The position numbers were made by a program, and so were the translations under genes. From Thalassospira profundimaris (GTDB lineage Bacteria > Pseudomonadota > Alphaproteobacteria > Rhodospirillales > Thalassospiraceae): a stretch of 64,000 bases of DNA. The DNA lies in the NCBI RefSeq assembly GCF_003326795.1, contig NZ_JPWI01000001.1, forward strand, positions 434,001 to 498,000, written 5' to 3'. Below are positions 19,242 to 28,305 of this stretch, in pieces. Under the pieces are notes generated by a model. It did not search any database, had not been told where the DNA came from, and worked only from the letters and a program-made list of their open reading frames with translations. Positions within the stretch are counted from its first letter, which is position 1. Each line of letters begins with the position of its first letter.

Positions 19242-19276
19242 AAACAACGCTCTGTCGTTCGAACAGAGCGTTGTTT
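19242..19276 (-). terminator. Terminator after ppa
   Basis: AAACAACGCTCTGT (19242-19255) pairs perfectly over 14 bp with ACAGAGCGTTGTTT (19263-19276). Read from ppa, the stem is followed by TTTTGACTTTTTG, a textbook tail. It lies 42 bases past the ppa stop. Confidence 0.93.
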
Positions 19277-19317
19277 GCAATTATTATAATCGTGCAGGGC
19301 CGACTATTTTGCCAAAT

Positions 19318-19842
19318 TTACTTGGCCAGGCGTGCGACACCTTCTTCGATCAGGCTGGCAGCTTTTTCAGCGCCTTCCCAACCGGTGACCTTTACCCATT
19401 TGCCTTTTTCGAGGTCTTTGTAACGCTCGAAGAAATGCTGGATCTGGTCGCGGAAGATCTGCGGAAGATCTTCGTGGGATTTGATGTCGGTATAGTAGGG
19501 GTCGATCTTGTCATGGGGAACGCAGATCAGTTTTTCGTCCTGACCGGCTTCGTCTTCCATGATCAGAACACCGATCGGGCGTGCACGGATCACCGAACCG
19601 GCAACGACCGGCTCGCGGAACATGACCATCGCGTCGACCGGGTCACCATCTTCGCCAAGGGTGTTGGGAATGAAACCGTAATTGACCGGGTAATACATCG
19701 AGGTATGCAGGAAACGGTCAACAAAGACAGCTCCGGAATCCTTGTCTACTTCGTATTTGACCGGTCCGCCCTGCGGAATTTCGATGACGACATTTACGTC
19801 CCACGGAACATCTTTGCCGACGGCAATCTTGCTGAGATCCAT
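19318..19842 (-). CDS. ppa: Inorganic pyrophosphatase (family I)
   Basis: Hydrolyses pyrophosphate to phosphate, driving biosynthetic reactions. The 174 residues match the soluble hexameric family I enzyme in length. The signature DGDPVDA gives the metal-binding Asp65, Asp67 and Asp70, and the N-terminal VVIEIPQGGPVKYEVDKDSG is classic. It is monocistronic, followed by a strong terminator. Confidence 0.98.
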   Translation of the reverse strand: MDLSKIAVGKDVPWDVNVVIEIPQGGPVKYEVDKDSGAVFVDRFLHTSMYYPVNYGFIPNTLGEDGDPVDAMVMFREPVVAGSVIRARPIGVLIMEDEAGQDEKLICVPHDKIDPYYTDIKSHEDLPQIFRDQIQHFFERYKDLEKGKWVKVTGWEGAEKAASLIEEGVARLAK

Positions 19843-20005
19843 CTGGGAAAATCCCTTTCGCTTCTATAAAGGCATGCCCCGGTATCCGGGACGGCTGTGT
19901 TCGGCTTCGAAGATGCAAAAATGCACCCGAAGGAGAATGATGCCGACCTTTTATCGCGAATTGCCGCAGCTTCCAAGGGGGTCCACATGCATCCTTGGTC
20001 GAAAA

Positions 20006-20887
20006 TCAGGCAATTTCTTTTGCGGATGCGAATAAAGAAGACGATTCAGGGGTTTCTGCCCGGGCAACGACGGTTGATGGCAGGAAACGATCATGATCAT
20101 TTAGCAGGTGTTCGTTAAACAGATGCCAGTTGGATACAAGGCCGCCCTGATGACGCGCTGGAATTTTGCGATCATGGAACAGATGCAGCACCGGCGAGCA
20201 ATATTCGACATTCTTGCGCCGCAGGCCTGACCGCAACAGGCGCAGGACAAAATCGGAATCTTCCCAGCCATGTCCTTCATATGCTTCATCAAAGCCGTGA
20301 ATACGATCAATATCGGCTTTGAAAACGCCAAGATTGCAGGTCTGCGCCTTGCGCCAGCAATTTTCATGCTCCCAAAGCCAGGGGCCTTTATGGGGCAGGC
20401 GAATGAACTGGAACGGTCGATTGCAGAATCCGAAAAGCGATACGGCAAAAAGGGCTGCGCGCGGCCATTTGTGAAAGGCCCATTTGCGTTCGAGAAGGGT
20501 TTTGGTCAGGCGCTGCTTGATGAAAACGCGCTTGCCTGAAACAAGGCATCCGGCCTCGGCTGCCTTGCGGTGGCGGGTGATGAAGTCGGGCATGACACAG
20601 CAGTCACCATCAATAAAGATGACAAGTTCGCCTTCGGCCATGGCAATGGCGCCATTACGCGCCTTGGCGACGCGAAAACCGCTATCTTCATGCCAGTAAT
20701 GTTTGACCGGAACCGGGCAGGTTGCTGCAAAATTTTCGATCACACGTGTGGTCGGACCTGCTGATCCGTCATCGGCAATGATGATTTCAAAATTACGATC
20801 ATTCTGATCGGCAAGCGAATTCAGCACCAGAGAAAGTGCTTCAGGCCAATTATAGGTCGTGACCACGACCGACACCAAGGATGTCAT
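20006..20887 (-). CDS. Family 2 glycosyltransferase with galactosyltransferase-like C-terminal domain
   Basis: 293 residues with a GT-A fold: VSVVVTTYNWPEALSLVLNSL at the N-terminus, the nucleotide-binding DDGS at about 40-43, the DXD-like FIDGDCC, and a C-terminal FDEAYEGHGWEDSDFVLRLLRSG block typical of the glyco_transf_7C unit. It is soluble with no membrane span. The target glycan (LPS core, capsule or other) cannot be read from sequence and no sugar gene is adjacent. ATG 20887 follows a G-rich site (GGGGGGAAG) directly upstream. Confidence 0.88.
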   Translation of the reverse strand: MTSLVSVVVTTYNWPEALSLVLNSLADQNDRNFEIIIADDGSAGPTTRVIENFAATCPVPVKHYWHEDSGFRVAKARNGAIAMAEGELVIFIDGDCCVMPDFITRHRKAAEAGCLVSGKRVFIKQRLTKTLLERKWAFHKWPRAALFAVSLFGFCNRPFQFIRLPHKGPWLWEHENCWRKAQTCNLGVFKADIDRIHGFDEAYEGHGWEDSDFVLRLLRSGLRRKNVEYCSPVLHLFHDRKIPARHQGGLVSNWHLFNEHLLNDHDRFLPSTVVARAETPESSSLFASAKEIA

Positions 20888-20980
20888 CTTCCCCCCACGT
20901 ACCCCGTTTTTGTGCAGCTTTGCCCGTTTTTATTACCCGAGCCTACCCTTACGAAATCTTAAGGGCAATTGACAAATTGC

Positions 20981-21919
20981 TTACATAAACTTCTTTCGCG
21001 CCAGTGACGCGGTTTTGGGATTGATCAGTTCCCTGATCCATTTGGCGGCTTCGATCACGACAGGGTCTTTCTGGCGTGCAGGCCGGATCAGAAGGCGATA
21101 CCACCAGTGCGAAATGAAATCCGGGAAATTCAGCGGAACCAGCTCGCCACGTTCGACATAGTTACGTGCAACGACATCGGTGCTTGCAACGATGCCCTGT
21201 CCGGCACGTGCGGCTTCGAGTGCCCAGATATGGTGGCTGAAGGTCCAGCAATCGGCGAGCGAGAAGCTGGCATCCTTGAACCATTGTTCGATCTGGGCAA
21301 ACTGTTCGCTGTCACTGTCAATCAGCAGAATATCGCGTGGGCCCAGTTCCGAAACATTGATATGACACGCATCAAAGCCGCGCTTTGCCAGCCATTCAGG
21401 GGCGGCAAAGGCGGTATAGACTTCCGGGGTGAGAAGTTCGGTTACCCAGTCTTCCGGACCGGGCAGGTCCTTGGGCGCGATTTGAAGAGCCAGATCAATT
21501 TCAAGCGGATCAAGCCCGTCATCAAACTCGATCTTGCGGAACTGGACGGGAATATCAGATGGCAGCCGGTCGCGCAGGTTATCAAGTTCATAAAGCAATA
21601 CGGTCAATGCCGGGGTTGCAAGCGCGCCGATACGGATTGCCTTGCCCTTGTCCGGGCCGACTTCGCTGGTGATATCGGCAATGCCGTCAAGGGCCTCGGT
21701 CAGGCGCGGCAAAAGAAGTTCTGCCGATTTGGTCGTGCTTAGTCCCCGACCTTTGCGGGTGAACAGCACAACACCAAGGTTTTCCTCAAGCTGGCGCAGC
21801 TGATGGCTGATGGCACTTTGCGTGACGTGCAATTCTTCGGCTGCACCTTTTACGCTTTGGTGGCGGGCGGTGGCTTCAAAAGCGACAAGTGCGCGTAAGG
21901 GGGGCAATTTCCGGCGCAT
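20981..21919 (-). CDS. LysR-family transcriptional regulator (GcvA-like)
   Basis: 312 residues. The N-terminal winged helix-turn-helix (LRALVAFEATARHQSVKGAAEELHVTQSAISHQLRQLEENLG, about 7-50) is followed by a periplasmic-binding-protein-like effector domain (RIGALATPALTVLL onward). The PPLRALVAFEA start resembles the GcvA subgroup. It faces the EamA transporter gene across about 245 bases and LysR regulators often control the divergent gene, so that transporter is the likely target. The ligand is unknown. Confidence 0.92.
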   Translation of the reverse strand: MRRKLPPLRALVAFEATARHQSVKGAAEELHVTQSAISHQLRQLEENLGVVLFTRKGRGLSTTKSAELLLPRLTEALDGIADITSEVGPDKGKAIRIGALATPALTVLLYELDNLRDRLPSDIPVQFRKIEFDDGLDPLEIDLALQIAPKDLPGPEDWVTELLTPEVYTAFAAPEWLAKRGFDACHINVSELGPRDILLIDSDSEQFAQIEQWFKDASFSLADCWTFSHHIWALEAARAGQGIVASTDVVARNYVERGELVPLNFPDFISHWWYRLLIRPARQKDPVVIEAAKWIRELINPKTASLARKKFM

Positions 21920-22165
21920 TTTGTGTTTCCATACGAACAGTTTCCTTCGTCAATATTGTCTATCAGGACTGATGTTAAAAAGGGGCAAAAAAAACTCAAC
22001 AATGGCTGAAAACCTTTCATTCGTATTTTTCCAAACAAGCGGGCAGTATCATCTGCATAAAGGGTTTCCGGCCGAAGATTTTCCGATGTCTCCTTGCGCC
22101 ACCCCGTAAGCCAGTCTCCCTGACTGCCGGAAACCCCCAAATAACCCATGAAATTGGAAACGATC

Positions 22166-23107
22166 ATGACCGGGACGCTGATGCGCCTGAGCGGAAATGT
22201 CCGCGGCGTTTTATGGATGACTGCTGCGATGGCCTCGGGCGTTTTTGTCGATGTCTGTGCCAAGCTGGTGTCCCATGATGTCCCGACCGCACAGATCATC
22301 GCCATGCGTGCAGTCACCACAGTTGCGGTGTTCCTGATCGTTCTGATGTTTATTGGCGTGCGTCCAATCAGGACTCGCCGCCCGATGGCCCATATTGCGC
22401 GCGGAATATTGTGGTACGGGTCGCTGTTCTTCGTGTTCTTTGCGCTGCGCCAGATGAGCATCGCCGAGGTCAATGCCTATCTGTTTATCGAGGCATTGCT
22501 GACAGTCTTGCTCGCCGTCGTGATTCTCGGTGAAAAGCTGACAGCGCGTAAAATGATTGCCACCCTGCTCGGACTGGTCGGGGTTTGGGTAATGTGCGCC
22601 CCGCGCATGGATGGTTTCGGGGTGCCGCTTGGCGTTGCTGCGGCCCTGTTCGGGGCTTTTTGCTTCTCGGCCCAGACCCTGTTTGCCAAGGTCATGACGC
22701 GCACCGAAACCAATTTTTCCATGCTGTTCTGGCCGCAGATCATCGCAGTTGTGATCTGGGTTCCGATTGCCCTGATTTCCTGGCAGCCGGCGTCTTTTGC
22801 CGATTGGGCCTATTCGGCGGGGGCCGGTTTCTTTGCGATGATGACCAATTACATGGTTCTGCGGGCCGTGCGGGTGGCCGATGCCAGTGTGGTGTCGCCA
22901 GCGGCCTATACGGCCCTGCCGTTCTCGGTGGCGATGGATCTGATCTTTTTTGACATGTTGCCGGTACCGGTCATTTTTGTCGGGGCGGGGATTGTCATTC
23001 TGGCGGTGATGCTGCTTGATTACAAAGGCGGTGCCAAACCACAGCAGATTGACGACGCCGAAGAGGTCGGGGATGACGAAGCATCCCCGAAACCGGCAGA
23101 GGCCTGA
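22166..23107 (+). CDS. DMT-family (EamA) metabolite transporter
   Basis: 313 residues with ten predicted membrane helices in two EamA repeats (about 10-140 and 150-290), plus a charged acidic C-terminal tail after MLLDYKGG. Members export amino acids, nucleobases or other small metabolites; the substrate cannot be told. I chose ATG 22166, which has TTGGAA seven bases upstream; the ATG at 22148 has no ribosome site but would add six residues. It is divergent from the LysR gene. Confidence 0.9.
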   Translation: MTGTLMRLSGNVRGVLWMTAAMASGVFVDVCAKLVSHDVPTAQIIAMRAVTTVAVFLIVLMFIGVRPIRTRRPMAHIARGILWYGSLFFVFFALRQMSIAEVNAYLFIEALLTVLLAVVILGEKLTARKMIATLLGLVGVWVMCAPRMDGFGVPLGVAAALFGAFCFSAQTLFAKVMTRTETNFSMLFWPQIIAVVIWVPIALISWQPASFADWAYSAGAGFFAMMTNYMVLRAVRVADASVVSPAAYTALPFSVAMDLIFFDMLPVPVIFVGAGIVILAVMLLDYKGGAKPQQIDDAEEVGDDEASPKPAEA

Positions 23108-23124
23108 TCAAAAAAACTTATGAT

Positions 23125-23475
23125 CTAGGGACTTTCATGCTGATGGCGGGAGTCGGCAGGCGCCTGATCGCGTTCATGCATGCCATAATCACGGATCACG
23201 CCTGCCACGCGCAGCCGGTAATCTTCAAATATCGTATTTCGGCCTTTGCTCTGTGCCGTGCGATGTTCACCGATATTGCGCCATGCCTTGACTGCTTCCT
23301 CGTCGCGCCAGAACGATAGTGACAGAACCTTGCCCGGCGTGGTCAGGCTTTGAAACCGCTCGACCGAGATGAAACCATCCATTTTCTCAAGCACCGGTTT
23401 GAGATCGGCTGCGATGGCAAGGTAATCATCATAGCGGGCCGGATGGGGCGTGACTTCGAAGATGACGGCAATCAT
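23125..23475 (-). CDS. Antibiotic biosynthesis monooxygenase (ABM) domain protein
   Basis: 116 residues with the ferredoxin-like ABM fold ([43 protein letters not shown], then [16 protein letters not shown] and HRTAQSKGR). Members act on quinones, haem or polyketides, or remain unassigned. The ATG overlaps the stop of the NIPSNAP gene by four bases, so the two are co-translated. The tail [21 protein letters not shown] is polar and probably disordered. Confidence 0.88.
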   Translation of the reverse strand: MIAVIFEVTPHPARYDDYLAIAADLKPVLEKMDGFISVERFQSLTTPGKVLSLSFWRDEEAVKAWRNIGEHRTAQSKGRNTIFEDYRLRVAGVIRDYGMHERDQAPADSRHQHESP

Positions 23476-23801
23476 GGTTTGATCAGCTCCGTGTGCGGGG
23501 TGGAAGCAATTTTGAGAAACTGGCGTTCCTCGCGCAGGATGAATTTTTCACGTTGGGAAAATTCGTAGTTTTCCCGACCCAACGGATCGTCCTTTAACCG
23601 GGCACGATAGGCTTCATATGAGGCCAGATCGGGCAAATGGTAGATGCCATAGGCGGTTGAGACCGATCCTTCATGCGGTGCGAAATACCCGACAAGGTCG
23701 GCCCCGCAGCGCGGAATGGCCTGTCCCCAGTTGCGGGCATATTCAATGAAGGCATCCTTTTTATATGGATCGATTTCATAGCGGATGAAACAGGTGATCA
23801 T
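23472..23801 (-). CDS. NIPSNAP family protein
   Basis: 109 residues matching the NIPSNAP ferredoxin-like dimer fold ([46 protein letters not shown], then [23 protein letters not shown]). The biochemical role is unknown in bacteria. It is first in a two-gene operon with the ABM gene and divergent from the ArsR gene, with 80 bases between start codons. Confidence 0.88.
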   Translation of the reverse strand: MITCFIRYEIDPYKKDAFIEYARNWGQAIPRCGADLVGYFAPHEGSVSTAYGIYHLPDLASYEAYRARLKDDPLGRENYEFSQREKFILREERQFLKIASTPHTELIKP

Positions 23802-23863
23802 GACAACGTCCTTTCAGGAGATCAGGTGACAGGACCATTATCGCGATTGCCGGTCATAGATGC

Positions 23864-23879
23864 TTCGATTACCATCGAA
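23864..23879. promoter_or_regulatory. Candidate ArsR operator
   Basis: TTCGAT (23864-23869) and ATCGAA (23874-23879) form a perfect dyad around TACC, ending two bases before the ArsR-gene ATG. Position and symmetry suit autoregulation and control of the divergent NIPSNAP/ABM operon. It replaces any ribosome site for the ArsR gene, which may therefore have a leaderless or weakly initiated transcript. Confidence 0.5.
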
Positions 23880-23881
23880 CT

Positions 23882-24562
23882 ATGAAAGAAGGACCCGATA
23901 TTGCCCGCGTGGCTGCATTGCTTGGTGATCCGGCGCGCGCAAACATGCTGACCGCCCTGATGGGTGGTCGGGCATTAACCGCAACCGAACTGGCGCAAGA
24001 AGCCGGTGTAACGCCGCAAACTGCAAGCTCGCATCTGGCAAAGCTTGAGGCCGGAATGATTGTCACCCCGCGCAAGCAGGGGCGGCATCGCTATTTCACC
24101 CTTTCCGGCCCCGATATTGTCGAGGCGCTTGAAGTGCTGATGGGGATTGCCAACCGGGTCGGACATAACCGGGTGCGGACCGGCCCCAAGGATCCGGAAT
24201 TGCGCCATGCACGCGTTTGCTATGACCATCTGGCCGGGGATATGGGGGTTGCGCTGTTTGAGGGGCTAACAAAGCGCAATCTGATTGAAAGTGACCTGAA
24301 CGGTGTTGCCCTGACCGCAGCCGGGATCACATTTGCCGGGGAATTCGGTATTGATCTTGATGCCTTGCGCAGCAAACGCCGACCGCTTTGCCGCGAATGT
24401 CTGGACTGGAGTGCACGGCAATCCCATCTGGCCGGATCATTCGGCGCGGCATTGCTCGACCGGTTTTACGATCTGGGCTGGGCCAGGCGGGGGGTGGAGT
24501 CGCGTATAGTACGTTTTAGCCGCGAAGGCGAGCGTCAGTTTCGCGATCTTGTGAATTTCTAG
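23882..24562 (+). CDS. ArsR-family winged-helix regulator
   Basis: 226 residues. The N-terminal ArsR helix-turn-helix (VAALLGDPARANMLTALMGGRALTATELAQEAGVTPQTASSHLAKLEAGMI, about 10-60) is followed by an uncommon long C-terminal half with a Cys pair (CRECLDW, about 168-174). This two-part type is common among regulators of NIPSNAP/ABM-like genes. It faces that operon. Its stop overlaps the convergent sirtuin gene's stop by four bases (CTAG). Confidence 0.92.
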   Translation: MKEGPDIARVAALLGDPARANMLTALMGGRALTATELAQEAGVTPQTASSHLAKLEAGMIVTPRKQGRHRYFTLSGPDIVEALEVLMGIANRVGHNRVRTGPKDPELRHARVCYDHLAGDMGVALFEGLTKRNLIESDLNGVALTAAGITFAGEFGIDLDALRSKRRPLCRECLDWSARQSHLAGSFGAALLDRFYDLGWARRGVESRIVRFSREGERQFRDLVNF

Positions 24563-25305
24563 TCCTTGAGCAAAGCCGTGACAAATCCCGGCACCAGATC
24601 GGTTGCCGCCCCATAGGCGCTATGATCAAACAGGGTTGCGCCGGAACTGGGTTCAAGATTGAGCTCGACCGTTTCGGCCCCGGCTTCTTCACGGGCGACC
24701 TGCACAAACCCGGCGGCCGGATAGACATTGCCCGATGTTCCGATTGAAATGAAAAGCCCGCATTTGCCAAGGGCGTCATAAATACGTTCCATCTCAAGGG
24801 GCATTTCGCCAAACCACACCACATGCGGGCGCAAGCCCCCCGCCTTGCCACAGGACGGGCACGGGGTTTCCCGGGCCAGATCATCAGCCCAGCCTGTCAG
24901 AAGATCACAATGGTTGCAGCGGATTTTAAGAAGCTCGCCATGCATATGGATCAGGTTTTTTGATCCGGCCCGGTCATGCAGATCATCGACATTCTGGGTG
25001 ACCAGCAAAACATCCCCCGGCCATTCGGATTCAAGGCGTGCAAGTGCCAGATGTGCGGCATTTGGCACGATGGCGGGGTCGCGCAATCCGGCGCGCCGGT
25101 CATTATAGAAATAATGCACCAGATCGGGATTGTTAACGAAGGCCTCGGGCGTTGCGACTTCGGAAATATCGTATTTCGCCCAGATGCCATCGGGGTCGCG
25201 GAAGGTATGAAGACCGCTTTCCTTGGAAATCCCCGCACCTGTCAGAATGACAATCGGAGCGGCTTCGTCGCGCAGGATTTCAATCAGATCGGGGCGGAGC
25301 GGCAT
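24559..25305 (-). CDS. cobB: Sir2-family NAD-dependent protein deacylase (CobB-like)
   Basis: Removes acyl groups from lysines using NAD+. The 248 residues show GAGISKESGLHTFRD (about 23-37), the Tyr-X2-Arg pair in FYNDRR that marks the class III/SIRT5-type desuccinylase group, QNVDDLHDRAG, the catalytic His in HMHGEL, and a zinc site CNHC...CPSC. ATG 25305 follows AAGGAA; the longer frame from 25359 adds non-conserved residues. Confidence 0.94.
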   Translation of the reverse strand: MPLRPDLIEILRDEAAPIVILTGAGISKESGLHTFRDPDGIWAKYDISEVATPEAFVNNPDLVHYFYNDRRAGLRDPAIVPNAAHLALARLESEWPGDVLLVTQNVDDLHDRAGSKNLIHMHGELLKIRCNHCDLLTGWADDLARETPCPSCGKAGGLRPHVVWFGEMPLEMERIYDALGKCGLFISIGTSGNVYPAAGFVQVAREEAGAETVELNLEPSSGATLFDHSAYGAATDLVPGFVTALLKD

Positions 25306-25361
25306 GTGAATATTCCTTGATTGGCAGCGTACTTTTGTCCGACAGCCTAATGCAAACAAAA

Positions 25362-25391
25362 CACCCCCGCCAAGTATGTCTGGCAGGGGTG
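25362..25391 (-). terminator. Terminator after grpE
   Basis: CACCCCCGCCA (25362-25372) pairs with TGGCAGGGGTG (25381-25391) with one mismatch. The grpE-direction tail is TTTTGTTTG. It lies about 50 bases past the grpE stop. Confidence 0.85.
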
Positions 25392-25439
25392 CTTGCTAAA
25401 CCCGATCCGCTAAAACCGGTTTGTCTGAATTTCTGGTCG

Positions 25440-26084
25440 TTATGCCGAGGTATCGACATTGCCGCCGGGCGTATCATCCTTTGACGGATTGCTTCCGGCC
25501 GGGTTTTTCGTAACACCGACCATTGCCGGGCGCAGAAGGCGGCCCTTAAGGACGTAACCGGCCTGCATGACCTGTGCGACATGGCCATCCGGATATTCCG
25601 GGTGCGGCAATTCAAACACGGCCTGATGGTGGTTCGGGTCAAGCTTTTCGCCAAGCGGCTCAAGCTTTTCGATCCCGTTCTTTTCAAGAGCCTTCTGCAG
25701 GGCCTGTTCGGTCATTTCAACGCCCTCAAACAGCGTTTTCATCGCCGGGTCGGCTTGTGACGTGTCACCGGCCGCATCAAGGGCGCGGCGCAGGTTGTCA
25801 CCCACATCAAGAAGGTCACGGGCGAATTTGGTGATCGCGTAGTTGCCGGCATCCTCGACGTCTTTCTTGGCGCGGCGGCGGGTGTTTTCCACCTCGGCGG
25901 CCTGACGCAGCAGACGGTCTTTCAGCTCGGCGACCTCGGCCTGAAGGGCGGCAATCGGGTCTTCGATGACAACTTCTTCACTTTCTGCGCCGGTCGCCTC
26001 TGCTGCGACGTCCTCAGATGCGGTTTCTTCTGCGGCATTTACATCCTGCAGATCTTCCGGAGTGTTTTTTGCGGTTTCCGACAT
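25440..26084 (-). CDS. grpE: GrpE nucleotide exchange factor
   Basis: Releases ADP from DnaK during the chaperone cycle. The 214 residues have an acidic disordered N-terminus, a long coiled coil (about 45-100; AALQAEVAELKDRLLRQAAEVENTRRRAKKDVE) and the conserved beta domain ending HVAQVMQAGYVLKGRLLRPAMVGV. It follows hrcA by 50 bases in the same operon; its partners dnaK/dnaJ are about 27 kb to the right. Confidence 0.97.
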   Translation of the reverse strand: MSETAKNTPEDLQDVNAAEETASEDVAAEATGAESEEVVIEDPIAALQAEVAELKDRLLRQAAEVENTRRRAKKDVEDAGNYAITKFARDLLDVGDNLRRALDAAGDTSQADPAMKTLFEGVEMTEQALQKALEKNGIEKLEPLGEKLDPNHHQAVFELPHPEYPDGHVAQVMQAGYVLKGRLLRPAMVGVTKNPAGSNPSKDDTPGGNVDTSA

Positions 26085-26134
26085 GGCTAACCTTGTACTT
26101 TCACGTTATGCGGCCTGACACGCAGCGCCGCGAT

Positions 26135-27193
26135 TTATCCAATCAGTCGACCGACCAGTTTGGCGGTGTAATCGACCAGCGGAATAATCCGGGCATAATT
26201 GATCCGGGTCGGTCCGACAACCCCGATTGCACCCACAATGCTGCCTTCAGCATTCTGATAGGGTGAAATCACCATCGAAAGACCCGATCCGCCAAACAGT
26301 TTGTTCTCGGACCCGATGAAAATCTGAACGCCCTGGGCATCCGTCGTCACATCGAGCAATTCAATCATCTGATCGCGGGCCTCAAGCACGTTAAACAGGC
26401 GGCGAACGGTCTCAAGCTGTTCGATTGTATCGATATTTTCAAGCAGCTGGGACTGGCCCTTTACAATCAGGGACGATCCCTTGATCCCGCCAGCCCATGT
26501 CGCAAGGCCCGCATCAATCAGTGTGGCGGAAAGTTCATCAAGCTCCTGCTTGAGGCGATCACGTTCCTGCGTGATCAGCACTCTTGCGTCATCAAGTGTC
26601 TTCCCAGCCAACCGGGTATTTAGATAATTCGCCGCTTCTGTCAATGCCGAGGCGGGCAAATCGACCGGAACATCAAGGATTCGGTTTTCGACACTGCCAT
26701 TTTGCGACACCAGTACGGCAAGCACCTTGCCCGGTGACAGGGCAACGAATTCGATCTGTTTGAGGCGGATGCCATCGGTCTTTGGCGCAACCACCAGCCC
26801 GGCACAGCGCGACAGGCCCGAAAGCATTGATGTTGCCTCGCCCAGCATCTGATCAAGCGAATAGCCCGCCTGTTCGCAATTCTTGGTCAGCTGGTCACGT
26901 TCGGCATTGGGAAGGTCGCCAACCTCCATCAGCGCATTCACAAACAGCCGCAATCCCTTTTCACTGGGCAGGCGCCCGGCCGAAATATGCGGCGCAACCA
27001 GAAGCCCCATCTCTTCAAGATCGGACATGACATTGCGAATGGTCGCAGCAGAAAGGTTTTCGGACATGCGTCGCGCAATCGACCGCGAACCGATCGGTTC
27101 GCCGGTTTCGACATAGGCATCGACAATCTGGCGGAACACTTCACGTGACCGCGCATTCATGTCGCCCAGCAATGTATCGTCAAAATGGGCCAT
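26135..27193 (-). CDS. hrcA: Heat-inducible repressor HrcA
   Basis: Represses heat-shock genes by binding CIRCE. The 352 residues show the winged-helix N-terminus (IVDAYVETGEPIGSRSIARRM, SAATIRNVMSDLEEMGLL) and the GAF-like/HrcA core (GLVVAPKTDGIRLKQIEFV). I chose ATG 27193 (MAHFDDTLL); the TTG at 27220 adds nine residues. It is divergent from rph. No CIRCE element (TTAGCACTC-N9-GAGTGCTAA) is visible anywhere in this window, so its targets, probably groESL, lie elsewhere. Confidence 0.96.
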   Translation of the reverse strand: MAHFDDTLLGDMNARSREVFRQIVDAYVETGEPIGSRSIARRMSENLSAATIRNVMSDLEEMGLLVAPHISAGRLPSEKGLRLFVNALMEVGDLPNAERDQLTKNCEQAGYSLDQMLGEATSMLSGLSRCAGLVVAPKTDGIRLKQIEFVALSPGKVLAVLVSQNGSVENRILDVPVDLPASALTEAANYLNTRLAGKTLDDARVLITQERDRLKQELDELSATLIDAGLATWAGGIKGSSLIVKGQSQLLENIDTIEQLETVRRLFNVLEARDQMIELLDVTTDAQGVQIFIGSENKLFGGSGLSMVISPYQNAEGSIVGAIGVVGPTRINYARIIPLVDYTAKLVGRLIG

Positions 27194-27510
27194 GTGTTCC
27201 AAGCCTGCGGGTCGAGACAAAGCTGTTTCAAGCTCAGGGAGAATTTAGTCAGGCATTGGGTATACGTCAATTGCGCCCTTGCAGGGCAAAAGCCGGAAGG
27301 CACACCGGTTTCAAGTACTTGGTTTGAAAACGTTGTTTGTATTCCTGACGGGTTTTGGGCGAATCCGGGTCGATCAGGGCCGGGAAACTGCTGGACCTTT
27401 GGCGGGTGTCATCTTACTTTGGGCCAAATTTCAAGCCTGTTTGCATCTGCGATCCATCCGTCGGTGCCAGAGCTGCAACCACAAGATCTGTAACCAAGAG
27501 GTTCTCACAC
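27194..27510. other. Divergent hrcA-rph intergenic region
   Basis: 317 bases holding the promoters for both directions. I see no CIRCE and no confident -35/-10 pair; AT-rich stretches near 27320-27350 are the best candidate for rph. The in-frame extension of rph into this region (from 27355) is not supported. Confidence 0.4.
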
Positions 27511-28227
27511 ATGCGCCCATCCGGCCGTACCCCCGATCAGCTTCGTGACGTAACGATTGAAACCGGCATTTCCAAATATGCCGAAGGGTCCTGCCTGATC
27601 AAATTCGGCGATACCCATGTCATCTGTACCGCCACGGTCGAGGACAAGGTTCCCGGTTGGATGCGCAATACCGGCAAGGGCTGGATCACCGCAGAATACG
27701 GCATGCTGCCGCGTGCCACCGATTCGCGCATGCAGCGTGAAGCTGCGCGTGGTGGCCAGTCGGGCCGCACCCAGGAAATTCAACGCCTGATCGGTCGTTC
27801 GATCCGTGCGGTGGCCGATATGAAAGCCATGGGCGAGATGCAGATGCGCCTTGATTGCGATGTCATTCAGGCCGATGGCGGTACGCGCACCGCGTCGATC
27901 ACCGGTGCCTATGTTGCGGCCCATCTGGCGTTTCAGGGCGTGCGTCGTCTTGGCCTGATCAAGGAAATCCCGCTGACCCAGCCGGTCGCAGCGATTTCTT
28001 GCGGGATCTATAACGGCGAAGCCGTGCTTGATCTGGATTACGCCGAAGACAGCAATGCCGGGGCGGACGCCAATTTCGTGCTGGCGGGCAATGGCGGCAT
28101 TGTCGAAGTTCAGGCCACTGCCGAAGACGTGCCGTTTGATCGCCAGTCTTATGACAAGATGTTCGCGCTGGCCGAAAAAGGCTGCAAGGAACTGTTTGCC
28201 AAGCAGCGCGAGGCCCTTGGTCTTTAA
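27511..28227 (+). CDS. rph: Ribonuclease PH
   Basis: Phosphorolytic 3'-5' exoribonuclease that trims tRNA 3' ends. The 238 residues begin [19 protein letters not shown] and carry [46 protein letters not shown] and [18 protein letters not shown], all standard. ATG 27511 follows AAGAGG. It heads an rph-rdgB-hemW run conserved in alphaproteobacteria. Confidence 0.98.
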   Translation: MRPSGRTPDQLRDVTIETGISKYAEGSCLIKFGDTHVICTATVEDKVPGWMRNTGKGWITAEYGMLPRATDSRMQREAARGGQSGRTQEIQRLIGRSIRAVADMKAMGEMQMRLDCDVIQADGGTRTASITGAYVAAHLAFQGVRRLGLIKEIPLTQPVAAISCGIYNGEAVLDLDYAEDSNAGADANFVLAGNGGIVEVQATAEDVPFDRQSYDKMFALAEKGCKELFAKQREALGL

Positions 28228-28244
28228 GTTAAGCGAGACTTTCC

Positions 28245-28271
28245 GCGGCAGGAACCATACCTGCCGCTTTT
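28245..28271 (+). terminator. Hairpin between rph and rdgB
   Basis: GCGGCAGG (28245-28252) and CCTGCCGC (28260-28267) pair perfectly, followed by TTTTC. The short tail suggests partial termination or attenuation before rdgB, 35 bases downstream. Confidence 0.5.
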
Positions 28272-28305
28272 CACATCTGACCCCTACCGAATCTCAGGCA
28301 GAAAA

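Noticed and set aside
27355..27510. N-terminal extension of RNase PH
   Set aside because: The family starts at [14 protein letters not shown] (27511), which has a good ribosome site; the extension is not protein-like.
26085..27510. CIRCE operator near hrcA
   Set aside because: I looked for TTAGCACTC-N9-GAGTGCTAA around hrcA, grpE and dnaK and did not find it.
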